A stretch of DNA of 64,000 nucleotides from Planctomycetota bacterium. GTDB lineage: Bacteria; Planctomycetota; Phycisphaerae; UBA1845; UTPLA1. Below the pieces are notes generated by a model. That model saw only the letters and a list, made by a program, of their open reading frames with translations, did no database searches and was not told where the DNA came from. Shown here in pieces: positions 28,627 to 41,500 of this stretch. The translations under genes were made by a program, and so were the position numbers. The first letter of the stretch is position 1; every line of letters starts with the position of its first letter. The stretch spans positions 62,001 through 126,000 of the forward strand of contig JADJRI010000009.1 in NCBI GenBank assembly GCA_016712275.1, written 5' to 3'.

Positions 28627-28919
28627 ACCTTGCTCTGACGAGTTGATCCAACAGCAATCGCGTGACGATTGATGCTTGAGACAAGCGGAGGCTTCGCTGA
28701 CTCGAAGGATTGACAATTTGGCGAATTCATCGGCATAGCCGTGATCGGTAGCTTTCGAGTGACTCGAAGCCACTGGCGGTTGCCGGTGGTTTTTTTGTCG
28801 CCGCGTCGGAGTTGATTGGTTGTCCGGCGGAGTCGAACAGCCGGCTGAACGATGAAGCCGCTCGTCGTCGGAAACGACAAACAGGCACGTGTGGTTTTTG
28901 TAACAACGTGCGGCGAGTT
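28627..28919 (+). ncRNA. rRNA leader containing an intrinsic terminator (attenuator or small RNA)
   Basis: No 16S gene or protein gene is present. From the promoter at 28599 the transcript would form small hairpins (for example GCTTG-AGA-CAAGC at about 28674-28686) and reach a terminator hairpin at 28770-28796, well before tRNA-Ile. Transcription would either stop there, giving an RNA of about 160 nucleotides, or read through into the rRNA genes. No match to a known small RNA family was recognised. Confidence 0.4.
28770..28796 (+). terminator. Intrinsic terminator inside the rRNA leader
   Basis: Stem CCACTGGC/GCCGGTGG (28770-28777, 28782-28789; one G-U pair) with loop GGTT, followed by seven T (28790-28796). 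It faces the rRNA direction; there is no T run on the other strand. Confidence 0.7.
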
Positions 28920-28993
28920 GGGCTCGTAGCTCAGTTGGTTAGAGCGCGTCGCTGATAACGACGAGGTCGTTGGTTCGACTCCAACCGGGCCCA
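28920..28993 (+). tRNA. tRNA-Ile (GAT)
   Basis: Cloverleaf with acceptor GGGCTCG paired to CGGGCCC, discriminator A73, D-loop AGCTCAGTTGGTTAGAGC, anticodon loop CTGATAA giving GAT, and T-arm GGTTCGACTCC. No encoded CCA. It precedes tRNA-Ala and 23S as in a classical rRNA spacer. Confidence 0.95.
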
Positions 28994-29048
28994 TTGGCAG
29001 TTGGTCGCTGACGTGCTTTCCAACTAGCTTGGCGGTCCGATGGATGTC

Positions 29049-29121
29049 GGGGCCGTAGCTCAATTGGGAGAGCACTAGCTTTGCAAGCTAGGGGTTGCCG
29101 GTTCGATCCCGGTCGGCTCCA
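29049..29121 (+). tRNA. tRNA-Ala (TGC)
   Basis: Acceptor GGGGCCG paired to CGGCTCC with one G-U pair, discriminator A73, anticodon loop TTTGCAA giving TGC, T-arm GGTTCGATCCC. No encoded CCA. It lies 55 bases after tRNA-Ile. Confidence 0.95.
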
Positions 29122-29192
29122 GTCGGTGGAAAGCAGCGTTGAGTCAGAGGCGGTCGCAGGACTGCCTCCGATTCACCGCTGAAAGAGGCGGT

Positions 29193-29204
29193 TGCTCTTT
29201 GACA
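29193..29204 (+). promoter_or_regulatory. boxA antitermination site before 23S
   Basis: TGCTCTTTGACA, one or two bases from the bacterial boxA consensus (TGCTCTTTAACA), in the spacer between tRNA-Ala and 23S where boxA is normally found. Expected to load NusB/S10 on the rRNA transcript. Confidence 0.75.
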
Positions 29205-29220
29205 TTTGAATAGAGTGGGA

Positions 29221-29236
29221 TGTGATTTAAATCACA
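29221..29236. promoter_or_regulatory. Perfect 16-bp palindrome matching the CRP-type consensus
   Basis: TGTGATTTAAATCACA, a perfect inverted repeat with the TGTGA-N6-TCACA pattern of Crp/Fnr-family sites. It lies in the rRNA spacer 17 bases after boxA. It may be a binding site or merely an RNA hairpin for processing. Confidence 0.35.
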
Positions 29237-29423
29237 CAAGAACCGATTTTAATTGTTCAATTTTCCGAGGTTGAGCCATGCGTTTTTGGCATGGTTCAAC
29301 TGAGTGAATTGAGCGCCGATAAATGGCGTTTGGTCATGTATGGGAACGTTGCGAACTCCGAGGCGGCCGCGTGCAGCAGTTGGGCATGCGGGTGTCGAGG
29401 AATTGGCAGTGATTCATCAATGT

Positions 29424-32321
<2,898 letters not shown>

Positions 32322-32595
32322 ATTGATGAATTGCTGATACAAGCACTGTGCAATCATCTGGGCATTGACACGTCCTCTACATCCAAGCATCATTTGTCGG
32401 GATTGGTTCTTGCCGATTTTTGTCCTCCCACTCTATTCCTAATATTAGTTGCGCCTGCGAGTGCGAAATTTCACTGTGGCGTCGGCCATGTGTCGATGCC
32501 CGCTCTGCACGAAAGTGTAAAGCCAAGCATGGTTGTCTTTCGCTCGCAGTCGCGATCAAGCTTGCCTGTATCGGCCTAACGGTCGATGCAGGCTG
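32322..32595 (+). other. 23S-5S spacer
   Basis: No gene. It contains the 3' arms of the 23S precursor stems, notably TCCCACTCTATT at 32426-32437, complementary to 29209-29220. Unusually long for a 23S-5S spacer (~270 bases). Confidence 0.6.
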
Positions 32596-32705
32596 TGCTG
32601 GTGCCCATACTAGAGGGGTAACACCTGATCCCTTTCCGAACTCAGTAGTGAAGACCTCTGGGCCGATGGTAGTCCTAATGGGCGAGAGTAGGTTAGTGCC
32701 AGCTT
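32596..32705 (+). rRNA. rrf: 5S ribosomal RNA
   Basis: About 110 bases with paired ends (GCTGGTG/TGCCAGC) and the conserved loop sequences CCGAACTCAGTAGTGAAG and GGCCGATGGTAGT; GCGAGAGTAGG near the 3' end. It is followed at once by the unit's terminator. Ends approximate. Confidence 0.93.
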
Positions 32706-32708
32706 TTT

Positions 32709-32750
32709 CGAAGGCCGGTCATCGAGAGATGACCGGCCTTCGCCTTTTTT
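32709..32750 (+). terminator. Terminator of the rRNA unit
   Basis: 15-bp perfect stem (32709-32723 with 32728-32742), loop GAGA, followed by CC and six T. Directly after 5S. Confidence 0.92.
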
Positions 32751-32819
32751 ACTTGTCGCGCTAATCTTCCTTTGGTGCGTCCACTTTGGGGCACCCACGC
32801 TCGTCGTCCTTCCGCGATC

Positions 32820-33302
32820 ATGAATTTTGAGTCACTCAGACCAACGGTCAACGCTGCATCACCCGGCGGTCAGCATTTGCCGCTCGCTCGCAGCGATGAC
32901 AGTCAGGCGTCGGCGCCGATCCTATTTTTTGATGGTGACTGCGCTTTTTGCACCCGCTCCGTTCGGTGGTGCCTTCGACGGGACCGACGCGGCGTTCTTC
33001 GAGTTGCACCGATTGCTGGCTTGACCTATGCGGCTCTATCCATTCATGAGAGACCTATCGAGCCCGACTCCGCCTTGCTCTGGGACGGGGCCGCGTTTCA
33101 TCAGCGCGGTGAAATGGCGGTCAGGGTGCTGTCGCTCCTGGGGTTGCCCATGTCCGGGGCCGGCCTTCTGATCGGACTGACACCCCGCTTTGTCCGCGAC
33201 GCGGCCTATGAGTGGATCGCCCATCGCCGACATCAACTCTCATCGGGTCGTGAGTCGTGCCTCATTCCGGAGCCAGGCTGGGCGGCTCGTCTGCTACCGT
33301 AG
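32820..33302 (+). CDS. DCC-family thiol-disulfide oxidoreductase-like protein (DUF393)
   Basis: About 160 residues. The name-giving motif DGDCAFCTRSVRW (DxxCxxC) follows strand ILFFDGDC at residues ~35-45, and the rest has the expected helices (RRGVLRVAPIAG, GEMAVRVLSLLGLP, GLTPRFVRDAAYEWIAHRR). These small proteins are thioredoxin-fold-like; biochemical roles are poorly defined. The ATG at 32820 is taken; a GTG at 32772 would lengthen it but lies close to the rRNA terminator. It follows the rRNA unit on the same strand but after a terminator, so separate transcription is expected. Confidence 0.85.
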   Translation: MNFESLRPTVNAASPGGQHLPLARSDDSQASAPILFFDGDCAFCTRSVRWCLRRDRRGVLRVAPIAGLTYAALSIHERPIEPDSALLWDGAAFHQRGEMAVRVLSLLGLPMSGAGLLIGLTPRFVRDAAYEWIAHRRHQLSSGRESCLIPEPGWAARLLP

Positions 33303-33572
33303 GTCAGACGCGAACCCTGCGTTCGGACCGAATTAGTTCGGCCGCAACAAATTAGCAGCTGCGGTCGCAGTTATTACGGCTGCTCTCGTTTTCTGCTACT
33401 CCGTGAGTAGTTCGGCGGCATATCGCGTCATTGATTGTTTGACTCTGCCCGGTGGCAGGGGCAGATTGACGGGATCGCTGCCGAGCGGTTGTGGGCTTTC
33501 GGCAACCAGTCACACTTCGGAACAACGTTTGTTTCCTCGGGTCCCTCCTGCCCGGCGGCGCGAGGACGATCC
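33303..33572. other. Region upstream of the cold-shock gene
   Basis: No gene seen. A long untranslated leader, common for cold-shock genes, may lie here; no promoter was assigned. The repeat CCGGTGGCAGGGGCAG could form local structure. Confidence 0.3.
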
Positions 33573-33774
33573 ATGGCAACCGGAAAAGTGAAGTGGTTCG
33601 ACGACAAGAAGGGTTTGGCTTCATCAGCTCGGATGAAGGCAGGATGTGTTTGTTCATTACAGCGCCATCATGTCTGAAGGCCATAAAACTTTGACGGAAG
33701 GACAACCGGTGGAGTTCGAGATCCAGCAGGATGCGAAGGGTCCGAAGGCGACGAACGTCAAACCGCTTCAATAA
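33573..33774 (+). CDS. Cold-shock domain protein (two single-base gaps)
   Basis: Begins MATGKVKWFDDKKG. The next conserved blocks lie in other frames: FGFISSDEG appears after adding one T near 33616, and RDVFVHYSAIMSEG after adding one G near 33645. With both, the gene is 67 residues plus stop, the classical CspA length, and contains both RNP motifs (KGFGFI and VFVHY) and ends VEFEIQQDAKGPKATNVKPL. It binds single-stranded RNA/DNA in the cytoplasm. Because the protein is short and highly conserved, the two missing homopolymer bases are almost certainly sequence errors. Confidence 0.88.
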
Positions 33775-34276
33775 TCAGCCTGTGCAAGTCTGCACGGCAC
33801 TTGTCTAGCGCAATTTGGCAGGCGGCGTAATTGCTGCGCCCAAATCTGTTCAGTCTTTCACGTCGAATCGCCGCCAGGTGCCATCCCGATTTCAGGGTTC
33901 CAATTCTTCCGACCGCGCTCAGTCTCGGCACCTGCGGGTAGGCCGGCGGCCTGACTTCGGCGCATTCGCGGCTGCGCTCGTCATCGACATCGCCTCACCG
34001 ATTGGCGATCGTTCGGGAAAGCACTCCAAATGCGATTGGTGCGGCCGCAGTGGTCGACGGCACCGGGTACACGCATTCACGTGTTGAGTGAGCCCATTCG
34101 GCAATAACGCAGTGACTCAGAATGAAGAAGGGGCCGCCGCGAGGACGACCCCAGATGGGGAGTAGGCGAAAAAAGAGGCCGGAAGGTGATTCCCCTCCAA
34201 TGATCGGCGAGTTGCCGAAGGTGGAGAATCACGCTCCTTGCACTCTAATGTCCGAGGCATGCATCGCGATTGCAGC
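33775..34276. other. Intergenic region
   Basis: No supported gene or terminator between the cold-shock gene (plus) and the convergent zinc-ribbon gene (minus). Short open frames on both strands lack features. Confidence 0.35.
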
Positions 34277-34843
34277 TCAATACGATTTTGCGGGAGGAAC
34301 TGGCGGTGTGCGGAGAGGCACAGGGATACCGCATTCCGAGCAGATGCCGCTGACGGTTCCGCGCAGATCGTATCCGCATTCTGGGCAGTTTCCCGGCGGC
34401 AACGTGGAGGGATCGTCCATCCAGCGAATGACGTCCGCGAGGGCGTATTCGTTCGCGGGTGCCATCGAATTGACGCAGTTCGTGGCGGACTCTCCAATCC
34501 ACTCCTTCAACACCAGACGTTCGGCCTCAACGTCGTGAGTGTTCTCGTGCGATGATTCGGAGGATACGAAGGATCGGAGTTCATGGTTAAACCGATCGTC
34601 GGGCCGCAGGGCGGTGGGCTCGCAGCCGAGCCGCCGCGAGAACAGTCGCGCGGCGCGAATGGCGTTCTCCCTGGACAGGCCCAGCGGCGCGAAGTACCGC
34701 TCGTGCCATACATGCGGCGGGGGGGCGAGTCGAGTCAGCAGGACCCTGGATTGCCGACGGCGACTGGTGTTTTCCTTCACCTGACGCAGCATGGTCCAGA
34801 GCAGCAGAAGGCCGATGGCTGGAATGACGTAGAGTAGCCACAT
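34277..34843 (-). CDS. Membrane protein with C-terminal CPECGYDLRG zinc ribbon
   Basis: 188 residues. Residues 1-18 form a membrane helix (MWLLYVIPAIGLLLLWTML), followed by a basic segment and an ordinary soluble region. Near the C-terminus is CPECGYDLRGTVSGICSECG, a two-knuckle zinc ribbon that recurs in many planctomycete membrane proteins. It is the last gene of a minus-strand series after the CRTAC1 gene (67-base gap). There is no recognised enzyme domain. No convincing ribosome binding site was seen. Confidence 0.7.
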   Translation of the reverse strand: MWLLYVIPAIGLLLLWTMLRQVKENTSRRRQSRVLLTRLAPPPHVWHERYFAPLGLSRENAIRAARLFSRRLGCEPTALRPDDRFNHELRSFVSSESSHENTHDVEAERLVLKEWIGESATNCVNSMAPANEYALADVIRWMDDPSTLPPGNCPECGYDLRGTVSGICSECGIPVPLRTPPVPPAKSY

Positions 34844-34910
34844 GCCAACATGGTATGGAAACGGGCCCCATCATGGAATTCTGCTGTTCTGCCGGGGCCG
34901 CGGAGAGCGG

Positions 34911-36697
34911 TTATTCCGAAACGAGTGACGGAGCGCTGCCCTTGCCCTGTACAAGTTCGTAACGATGCCGGCGGCAAACGGCCGAATTGTTCCCGGGTTC
35001 CACCGGGCCAGGTCACCTCGACTCGCTTGATTTGATCAGCCGCCGCGAGCCCGACGTGAACGCGCGCGTCATTCGAAGATGAGAAACTGTAGGCGGTCTC
35101 GACCTGCCGGTAGAAGGTCGTCCCGTCAGCGAGCATGATCTTCAATGTTGCGCCGATCGCGTCGCGCCCCTGACTGCCGCGTACGCGGAATTCCGCCCAG
35201 TGTCCGCGAGATCCCACGGTGTTTCGAAGTACCCGGGCCGGCGCGTTTTGTTCGACCAGAACGATGTCAATATCGCCGTCGTTGTCGATGTCGCCGAATG
35301 CGGCAGCGCGACTGGAGCCGATGAGTCGCGTTGCGACGCCCTCGGGCGATGGCGAAACGTCGAACCTGCCCTTGCCCGTTCCGCGGAGCAGCAGGTTCGG
35401 TTCCGCGTAGAGGTCGCCCGGGTCGAATGGCGTTTCATGTCGTCCCACCGCGCCGTTGGCGATATACACATCCAGCATGCCGTCGTTATTGAAATCGTGA
35501 AAGCCGACGCCCCAACCGGTGTACTTTAGACTTGGAAGGCCAAGACCCGATCGCGCCGTCATGTCGTCGAACATTCCGCCTTCGTTCAGGAACAGGGTGT
35601 TCGTTTCGCCGCGCAGATGCGTGATGAAGAAGTCGAGATCGCCGTCCTGATCGATGTCGGTTGCATGGACTCCCATGCCGGCTTCGGCCGTGCCGCGGGA
35701 GTTGACGGCGCAGCCTGCGAGCAGGGCGCGGTTTTTGAACACGCCGCCGCCCTGATTCATCCAAAGCTGGTTGGGCATGCCGTCGTTCGCAACGTAGAAA
35801 TCCAGCCTGCCGTCGAGATTGAAATCGCCGTGACAGACCCCGAGGCCATTGCCGAATTCGATGGAAATGCCGGCCTTCTGGGTGACATCCTCGAAGCGGC
35901 CGTCGCCGAGGTTTCGGTAGAGCGCGTCGACAGCCGGGGCGTTGTAATTGGACGGCCTGACAATAATCCTGCCGGCCTGTGCTGTCCCGGCATTTCAGTT
36001 CATTAGAGAAGGACCACGAGACGTAGTTGGTGACATAGAGGTCGAGGAATCCGTCGCCGTCGTAATCGGCGAAGGCGGCGGAGACCGACCAGGCCGGACA
36101 GCCGACGCCTGCCGCTTCGGTGACATCTTTGAAGGTTCCGTCACCCTGGTTGGCGTAGAGGATGTTGCGGCCGAAGTTGGTGACGTAGAGGTCGATGTCT
36201 CCGTCGTTGTCGTAGTCTCCCGTGGTGCATCCCATTCCGTAGCCGGTATCACCCACACCGGCGGCGGCGGTCACATCTTCGAAGTCACCTTTGCCGCGGT
36301 TGCGAAACAGCATGTTGCCGGGCTTTGGGGCATCCCCCGGTTCGAGCGATCCGCTTTGAACGAAGTACAGGTCGAGGTCGCCGTCGTTGTCGTAGTCGAA
36401 GAGGGCGGCGCCGCCGCCGACGATTTCAGGGAAACGGAACTTTCCGGAGTCTCCGCGCTGGTGGCGAAATATGACGCCGGACTCCGCGGCGACCTCTTCG
36501 AACCATGGATCAGGCGGCGGTTCCGTTGCTGTGCCCGGCTTTGCCCTCGCGGTGCTGAGCCCGCCGCCGAGTCTCCACCAGCCAACGCCTGCCGCGGCGC
36601 ACGCCAGCACAATGCCCAAGAGTGCCGGCCACCGTCGTCGTCGAATGGCTGGATCAGCGGTTGTCGATTTTTTTACTACCTTCCCCATGGGCGGCAT
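34911..36697 (-). CDS. CRTAC1/UnbV-type FG-GAP repeat protein (three frame changes)
   Basis: About 595 residues when one extra base near 35965 is removed (giving YCRPSNYNAPAVDA) and one G is restored near 34975 and again near 34935 (giving LPPGIVTNLVQGKGSAP and a stop at 34911-34913); total length is then a multiple of three. A membrane anchor or signal helix (ALLGIVLACAAAGVGWW) is near residues 24-40. FG-GAP/VCBS loops occur throughout (YDNDGDLDLYFV, DYDNDGDIDLYVTN, DYDGDGFLDLYVTN, DIDQDGDLDFFITH, DIDNDGDIDIVLV). The C-terminus is the ASPIC/UnbV domain ending WPGGTREQFGRLP. Exported, probably a beta-propeller. Its start directly abuts the stop of the TPR gene upstream. Confidence 0.85.
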
Positions 36698-38194
36698 CTA
36701 CTCGTCCAGCTTTGCAAGGCTGTTTCTGAAATTGATCACTTTTGGATCGTTGGGCGATATCTGCTCAGCGGCGGCGAGCGATTCGCGCGCCTCCTGAAGC
36801 CTGCCGATAAAGGCGGCCATGACGCCCCGATTGAGATGAATCGAAATCACCTGCGGGGCGAGTTGAGCTGCGGTGCTGAAGACGTTGAAGGCGTCCTCCC
36901 AGCGTTTTTGTTTGACGAAGATGTCGCCCTGCTTCGTGAAGACATCGACGTTTCGCGTATCGAATTTCGCAGCCTGCTGCAGCGAGAGAAGCGCTTCGTC
37001 GTCGCGCTTCATCGCGATCAGCATGTTGGCGCGGTTGAGGTGGGTCTGCCCCACGTTCGGGGCGAGCGCCACAGCCTTGTCGGCGTATTCAAGGGCCTGC
37101 GTCGGGTTGCCCGTGCTGCCGGAGCAGACAGAGAGATTGATGTACGGACCGAAGTTGCCGGGGTCGATTCGTGTCGCCCGCGTGAGAAGTTCCGCGCCCT
37201 TGTCGTATTTTGCGCTATCGATGCAGATGGCGGCGAGGTTGTTCAACAGCGCCAGATCGTCCGGGTGCGCCTGAAGCGCCTTGTCGAGAATGACCTCGGC
37301 CTCCGGGCGGCGATTGAGCTGTGCCAGCCTCATGGCCTTGTTGATTGCGTCCTTCGTGTTGACCCCGTACTTGGCGAGCAGTGGATCGAGTTCATCGCCC
37401 AGATACCAGCGGGGAGCTTCCTTTCCGGCCGACAGTTCACGTTCCGCCTCGTCCAGCCGGCCGAGGCCGCGAAGCGCGATGCCGAGTGAATAGCGCGCGG
37501 CGCGGTAATCCGGGGCGAGGGCGATTGCCTTTTCCGCATTGATCTTCGCATCCTGGTAGCGGCGAAGGCGGTTGTAGACCTCCGCAAGACCGAAGTAGCC
37601 GTTTGGCTCGTTCTCACGCAGTTTTGCCACCCGCAGGAAGCACTGTTCCGCCTGTTCAAGCTTGTCGTTGAGGAGAAGACCTTCGCCGTATCGATAGAGT
37701 CCTGGCGCGTGGGTCGGGCTTTCATGGGTCAGCCGCGCCAGGACTTCGAGGGCCTCGTCTCCACGGTGAAGCGATTGCAGGCAGACGCCCTGATGGAACA
37801 GCCAGACAGGATTGGCGGGATCAAGCTTTTCGGCGTTGCGGTAACAGTCGAGCGCCTCCGATCTCAGTCCGTTGGTTTCGTAACAGGCGCCGAGTTCGCC
37901 GTGAGCGGCCGCGGAGCGGGGTGTCGCTCGGACGGCATCCTGCAATCGCCGGGCGTCTTCGAGGACCGCGCTGTCGACGTCGCCCGGGGATTCAATGGCA
38001 ACGACCTCCGGTGCGGGAATGAATCGCTCACGAAGCATGTAAACGACGGTCCCGGCCAGGGTCAGCGACATGAAGCCGAGCGTCGCGATGACGCGCGTTC
38101 GAGGTGCGCTTTTTCCGGCGCGCGAAGTCGCCGGCGCTGCCTTCGCGGAATTTCGTGCGCGCAAACCCGCCGCAGATGTGCGTGGCTGGGACAT
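36698..38194 (-). CDS. Membrane-anchored TPR protein
   Basis: 498 residues, intact. A basic, Ala/Ser-rich N-terminus (~33 residues) precedes one membrane helix (VIATLGFMSLTLAGTVVYML). The rest is about ten tetratricopeptide repeats, e.g. AAAHGELGACYETNGLRSEA, NPVWLFHQGVCLQSLHRGDE, PNGYFGLAEVYNRLRRYQDA and ISIHLNRGVMAAFIGRLQEA, a typical protein-interaction scaffold. Its stop is immediately followed by the start of the CRTAC1-like gene, so they are probably translated together. The role is inferred to be an extracytoplasmic partner of the adjacent FG-GAP/UnbV proteins. Confidence 0.85.
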   Translation of the reverse strand: MSQPRTSAAGLRARNSAKAAPATSRAGKSAPRTRVIATLGFMSLTLAGTVVYMLRERFIPAPEVVAIESPGDVDSAVLEDARRLQDAVRATPRSAAAHGELGACYETNGLRSEALDCYRNAEKLDPANPVWLFHQGVCLQSLHRGDEALEVLARLTHESPTHAPGLYRYGEGLLLNDKLEQAEQCFLRVAKLRENEPNGYFGLAEVYNRLRRYQDAKINAEKAIALAPDYRAARYSLGIALRGLGRLDEAERELSAGKEAPRWYLGDELDPLLAKYGVNTKDAINKAMRLAQLNRRPEAEVILDKALQAHPDDLALLNNLAAICIDSAKYDKGAELLTRATRIDPGNFGPYINLSVCSGSTGNPTQALEYADKAVALAPNVGQTHLNRANMLIAMKRDDEALLSLQQAAKFDTRNVDVFTKQGDIFVKQKRWEDAFNVFSTAAQLAPQVISIHLNRGVMAAFIGRLQEARESLAAAEQISPNDPKVINFRNSLAKLDE

Positions 38195-38525
38195 GGCTCA
38201 CCTTTCGCCGAAACCAATCCGGTCGGGGTATTGGTTCGGACGTGTCCACAGTGCGTCGTTCCAGGATGCGAGATACGTCAACGCATACATCGGCCGCATT
38301 GCTTGTGTCGGAGCAACGCCGATTCCTGGAGTCTGGATTTCAGTAAACGACCTAACCCGATTGAGAAGTCATACAGAGACCCACCGCACGACGGTGAGTC
38401 GCGAATGACGGAAAAACGACCCAATCAACAATTCAAATCTCAGCCGATCGCCGAGCCAGAAGTCGTGCCGGGCGTTTCCCAGATAAGTAGCCTTATTCTA
38501 CTTTGTCGCGTGGTCTGGATCAAGC
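38195..38525. other. Intergenic region within the CRTAC1-TPR cluster
   Basis: 331 bases between two minus-strand genes. No gene or clear terminator. It probably contains the promoter of the TPR gene. Confidence 0.35.
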
Positions 38526-41500
38526 TCAGGGATGGAGAGTCGATTCAGACGCGCGTCTGAGTCGCTCCCGAAATGCGGACTGGTCGCGCCGGCGCGTGTT
38601 CAATGATGCGTTCATCTTGATCAACTCAGCCGGTGGAGTCTCGTCCTGTGGGTACGGAAAAGCCGTCATTCCGTGGAAGGGAAGTGGATCGACCGTCTTT
38701 CCGGTGGCGGAGTTCAGGTCGCCGTCCTTGAGCCATCCGTCGGTATGAACGACAAAATCGCGTCCATCCCGGCGCAGGCGCGGGCGATTGATTCGCATCG
38801 AATCTAATTGTTATTTCGTCGCCGGCGCCGGCTACAACGAACTCGCCTTCGGGTTTGCCCAGCAGTGCCGTGACCTCGCCGAATCTCGTGTAATCGCCGA
38901 TTAGATCGCGCCAGCATCGGTGGGGATCGAGGCTGTCGTAGTCGGGAACAGTGGGGCCGTTGGGGACGCGTGGAAATTCGTGGGAGAAACCGCGTGCATG
39001 AATGTCGGCGTGTTTGACTTTCAATTCAGATAGCCGGGTCGCGACGTCCTGTTCTCCCAGCGCGATGAACGCGTGGTCCCAGAAAATGGCGAAATTGGTC
39101 GAAATGCGAACTCGGTGATCGCTGCCCGTAAAGCGCCGGTCAGGTCGAGGACCATCATCTTATTCTTACCGGACGGAAAGCCCATCGGGATGTCGAGCGG
39201 CTTCGCGTCGGGATTGTCCGCCAGGACTCGGATCACCGGCGGTCGCGCCTCAATGCCTGGATTTTGTGATACCGCCACATTGATGCTCGCATCGGTGGGG
39301 AAGAGCCAGCCCGAAAGAAACAACCGGACGCGCGAGCCATTCGCAAATGCGCCGAGGTCCAGCGTCAGGTCGTGATCCTCGACGATGCCCTGGTACCGCG
39401 TCGGCGCGAAGCCGTCGACATATCGTCCATCCTTTGCCGACAATCGTTCCGTGCAGTCGCGGCCACGATGATCCCATGCCTGATGGATCGGCGTGATGTC
39501 TCGAATAGCGTGAATCTCAAACGGGGGATAGGGCGGAAAGGTGCATCGTTCATCGACAAAGATTTCCGTGCCGATCGGATGATCGACCACGAACAGTCGC
39601 ACATAGTCCAGGTAGGCGGTCTCCCATAACTCCTCGGTGAATTGCAGTACGTATTCGCCGTCCCGGGGCGCTAGACGACTTCCCTCAATCTTGAAGTAGT
39701 CATCGGCAGTTTCGTGATGGCCGAAGACGTCGGACATGATCGACATGCCGAGCGCGCTGCGCCACAGCACGTCGGTGACGAATTCGAACCGTTCTCCGTT
39801 CCATGCATAGAGATAGGGGCACGATCCCTTGAGACTCTGCTCTTCGACGACGAGTTGATCAGCCGCGAGTCGCAGTCGGTCGGACGCGCGGTGTTCGAGG
39901 TCCTGGTAGTTTCCGTTGGGCCAGATGACGCGCATAACATCGGCATGGGTGCAGGCGCCGAGGCCGAAGTTGGTGACCGGCCCCGAGACGTGCTGTTTCT
40001 GATAAAGCGCGCCCGCGCGGATTTCGATCGTGCTGTAGAGCCCGAAACTGTTGAACTTTGAATCGCCGCTGGTGAGCGCCTTCAGGCTGACCGAGAGCCA
40101 GTGGCCGGCGTTCCTGCTTTCGTTCAGGTAGGCCTCGCCATCCGACGCGAGCAGGTCCATCAGGCCGTCGCCATTCAGATCGACGGGTGACAGGCTGCAA
40201 CCCGCGGCGATACGGACATTTTCGAGTGTTGTTGTGCCGTCGGGGCGGCATAGGACGAGGTCCTGGACCCCGTCATTCTCAAGGTCCGCGGCTCCTCCGC
40301 GCGACCATTGGCCGTCGCCCGGCAGTGAGAGTTTGAATCTCTCGGTCTTGAAATCGTCGCCGATTTCGTACCGCCATCCGGCACTGGGATCGATGATTTC
40401 AAGGCGCCCATCGGCGTTGGTGTCGCACAGGAAAGGCTCGCCATCAAACGACGCGGGAAGGCCGGTCATTTCCGGGGGCATTTCCCGAAATGTGCCGAGG
40501 CGCTCGTTGGAAAAAATTCGGCACTCGAAGGGGCCGCCGCCTGTGATGATCAGTAGATCGACGTCGCCATCGTCTTCCAGGTCGCGCGGCTGAACGGAAC
40601 GAATATCGTAAACCGAGGCGGGAAACCCGGGTCGGCCGTCGATTGCCGTGAGCCGGCCTTCGCCATCGTTACGCATCAGGCGGATTGCATCGGTGGACCA
40701 CTGGATGAGATCGAGATCGCCGTCGTTATCGAAGTCGTAGGGGCAGGCCGCCTGCCAGCCGGTGGACTCGGACAGGCCGCTGTCGGTTGTCGCGTCGACA
40801 AAATGCCCATCCGGCGTTGCGCGAAAGACGCGGTCACCGCTGCGAGCCGGGAGCATCAGGTCCATCAAACCGTCATTATTGAGATCGACGAGAATTGCCG
40901 AGTCGCAGATGACGTCCAAGGGAATTCCAGACCGCGCGGTGACATCTTCGAAATGGGCGTCCCTTCTGACGTAGAGCCGGAAAGGACTTTGGGGGCCTTG
41001 AAATCCAATGGCTGGGTCGCGCGACCGGCCCACGGCGCCGATACAGGCCTTGACGCCTGTGTCGCCGGGATCGGGCAGCCCCAGATCCGTCGTCGCTTTT
41101 CTGAACGCGACTGTTGCATGAATCGCATCGGACGGCCTTCCGACGACTCGAAACACGGGATGCGTTACTGGCCGTGGGAATTTGAGGATGCCCGGACCCA
41201 GTTCAAGCACATCGGCGCGATAGCGTTCCGTTCGGCGCAGCAGATTTCGATACTGTGTGATGGCGCGAACGAGCCCGGCGCGATCTTTCCGGGATGCCGC
41301 CGCGTCGACCGCATCGACCAGTTCCCGCTGATCCTGCTCCGGGGCAGTGACGAGCGCCGCACAGCGATTGAACAATTCCGCAGCCTCCTGCAATTGACCT
41401 GCCTCAGCCAGCATCCGACTCGATGAGAGCAGGGCAGCGAGATTGCGCGGAGCGGTCGACAGCATACGTCGGTGCGCAGCAAGCGATTCTGCCTGCGAAA

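Noticed and set aside
28631..28641. TGCTCTGACGA as a second boxA in the rRNA leader
   Set aside because: It would overlap the expected transcription start and matches boxA only in the first six bases.
35948..37489. Plus-strand open frame of 513 codons
   Set aside because: Antisense shadow of the CRTAC1 and TPR genes, which have clear family motifs on the minus strand.
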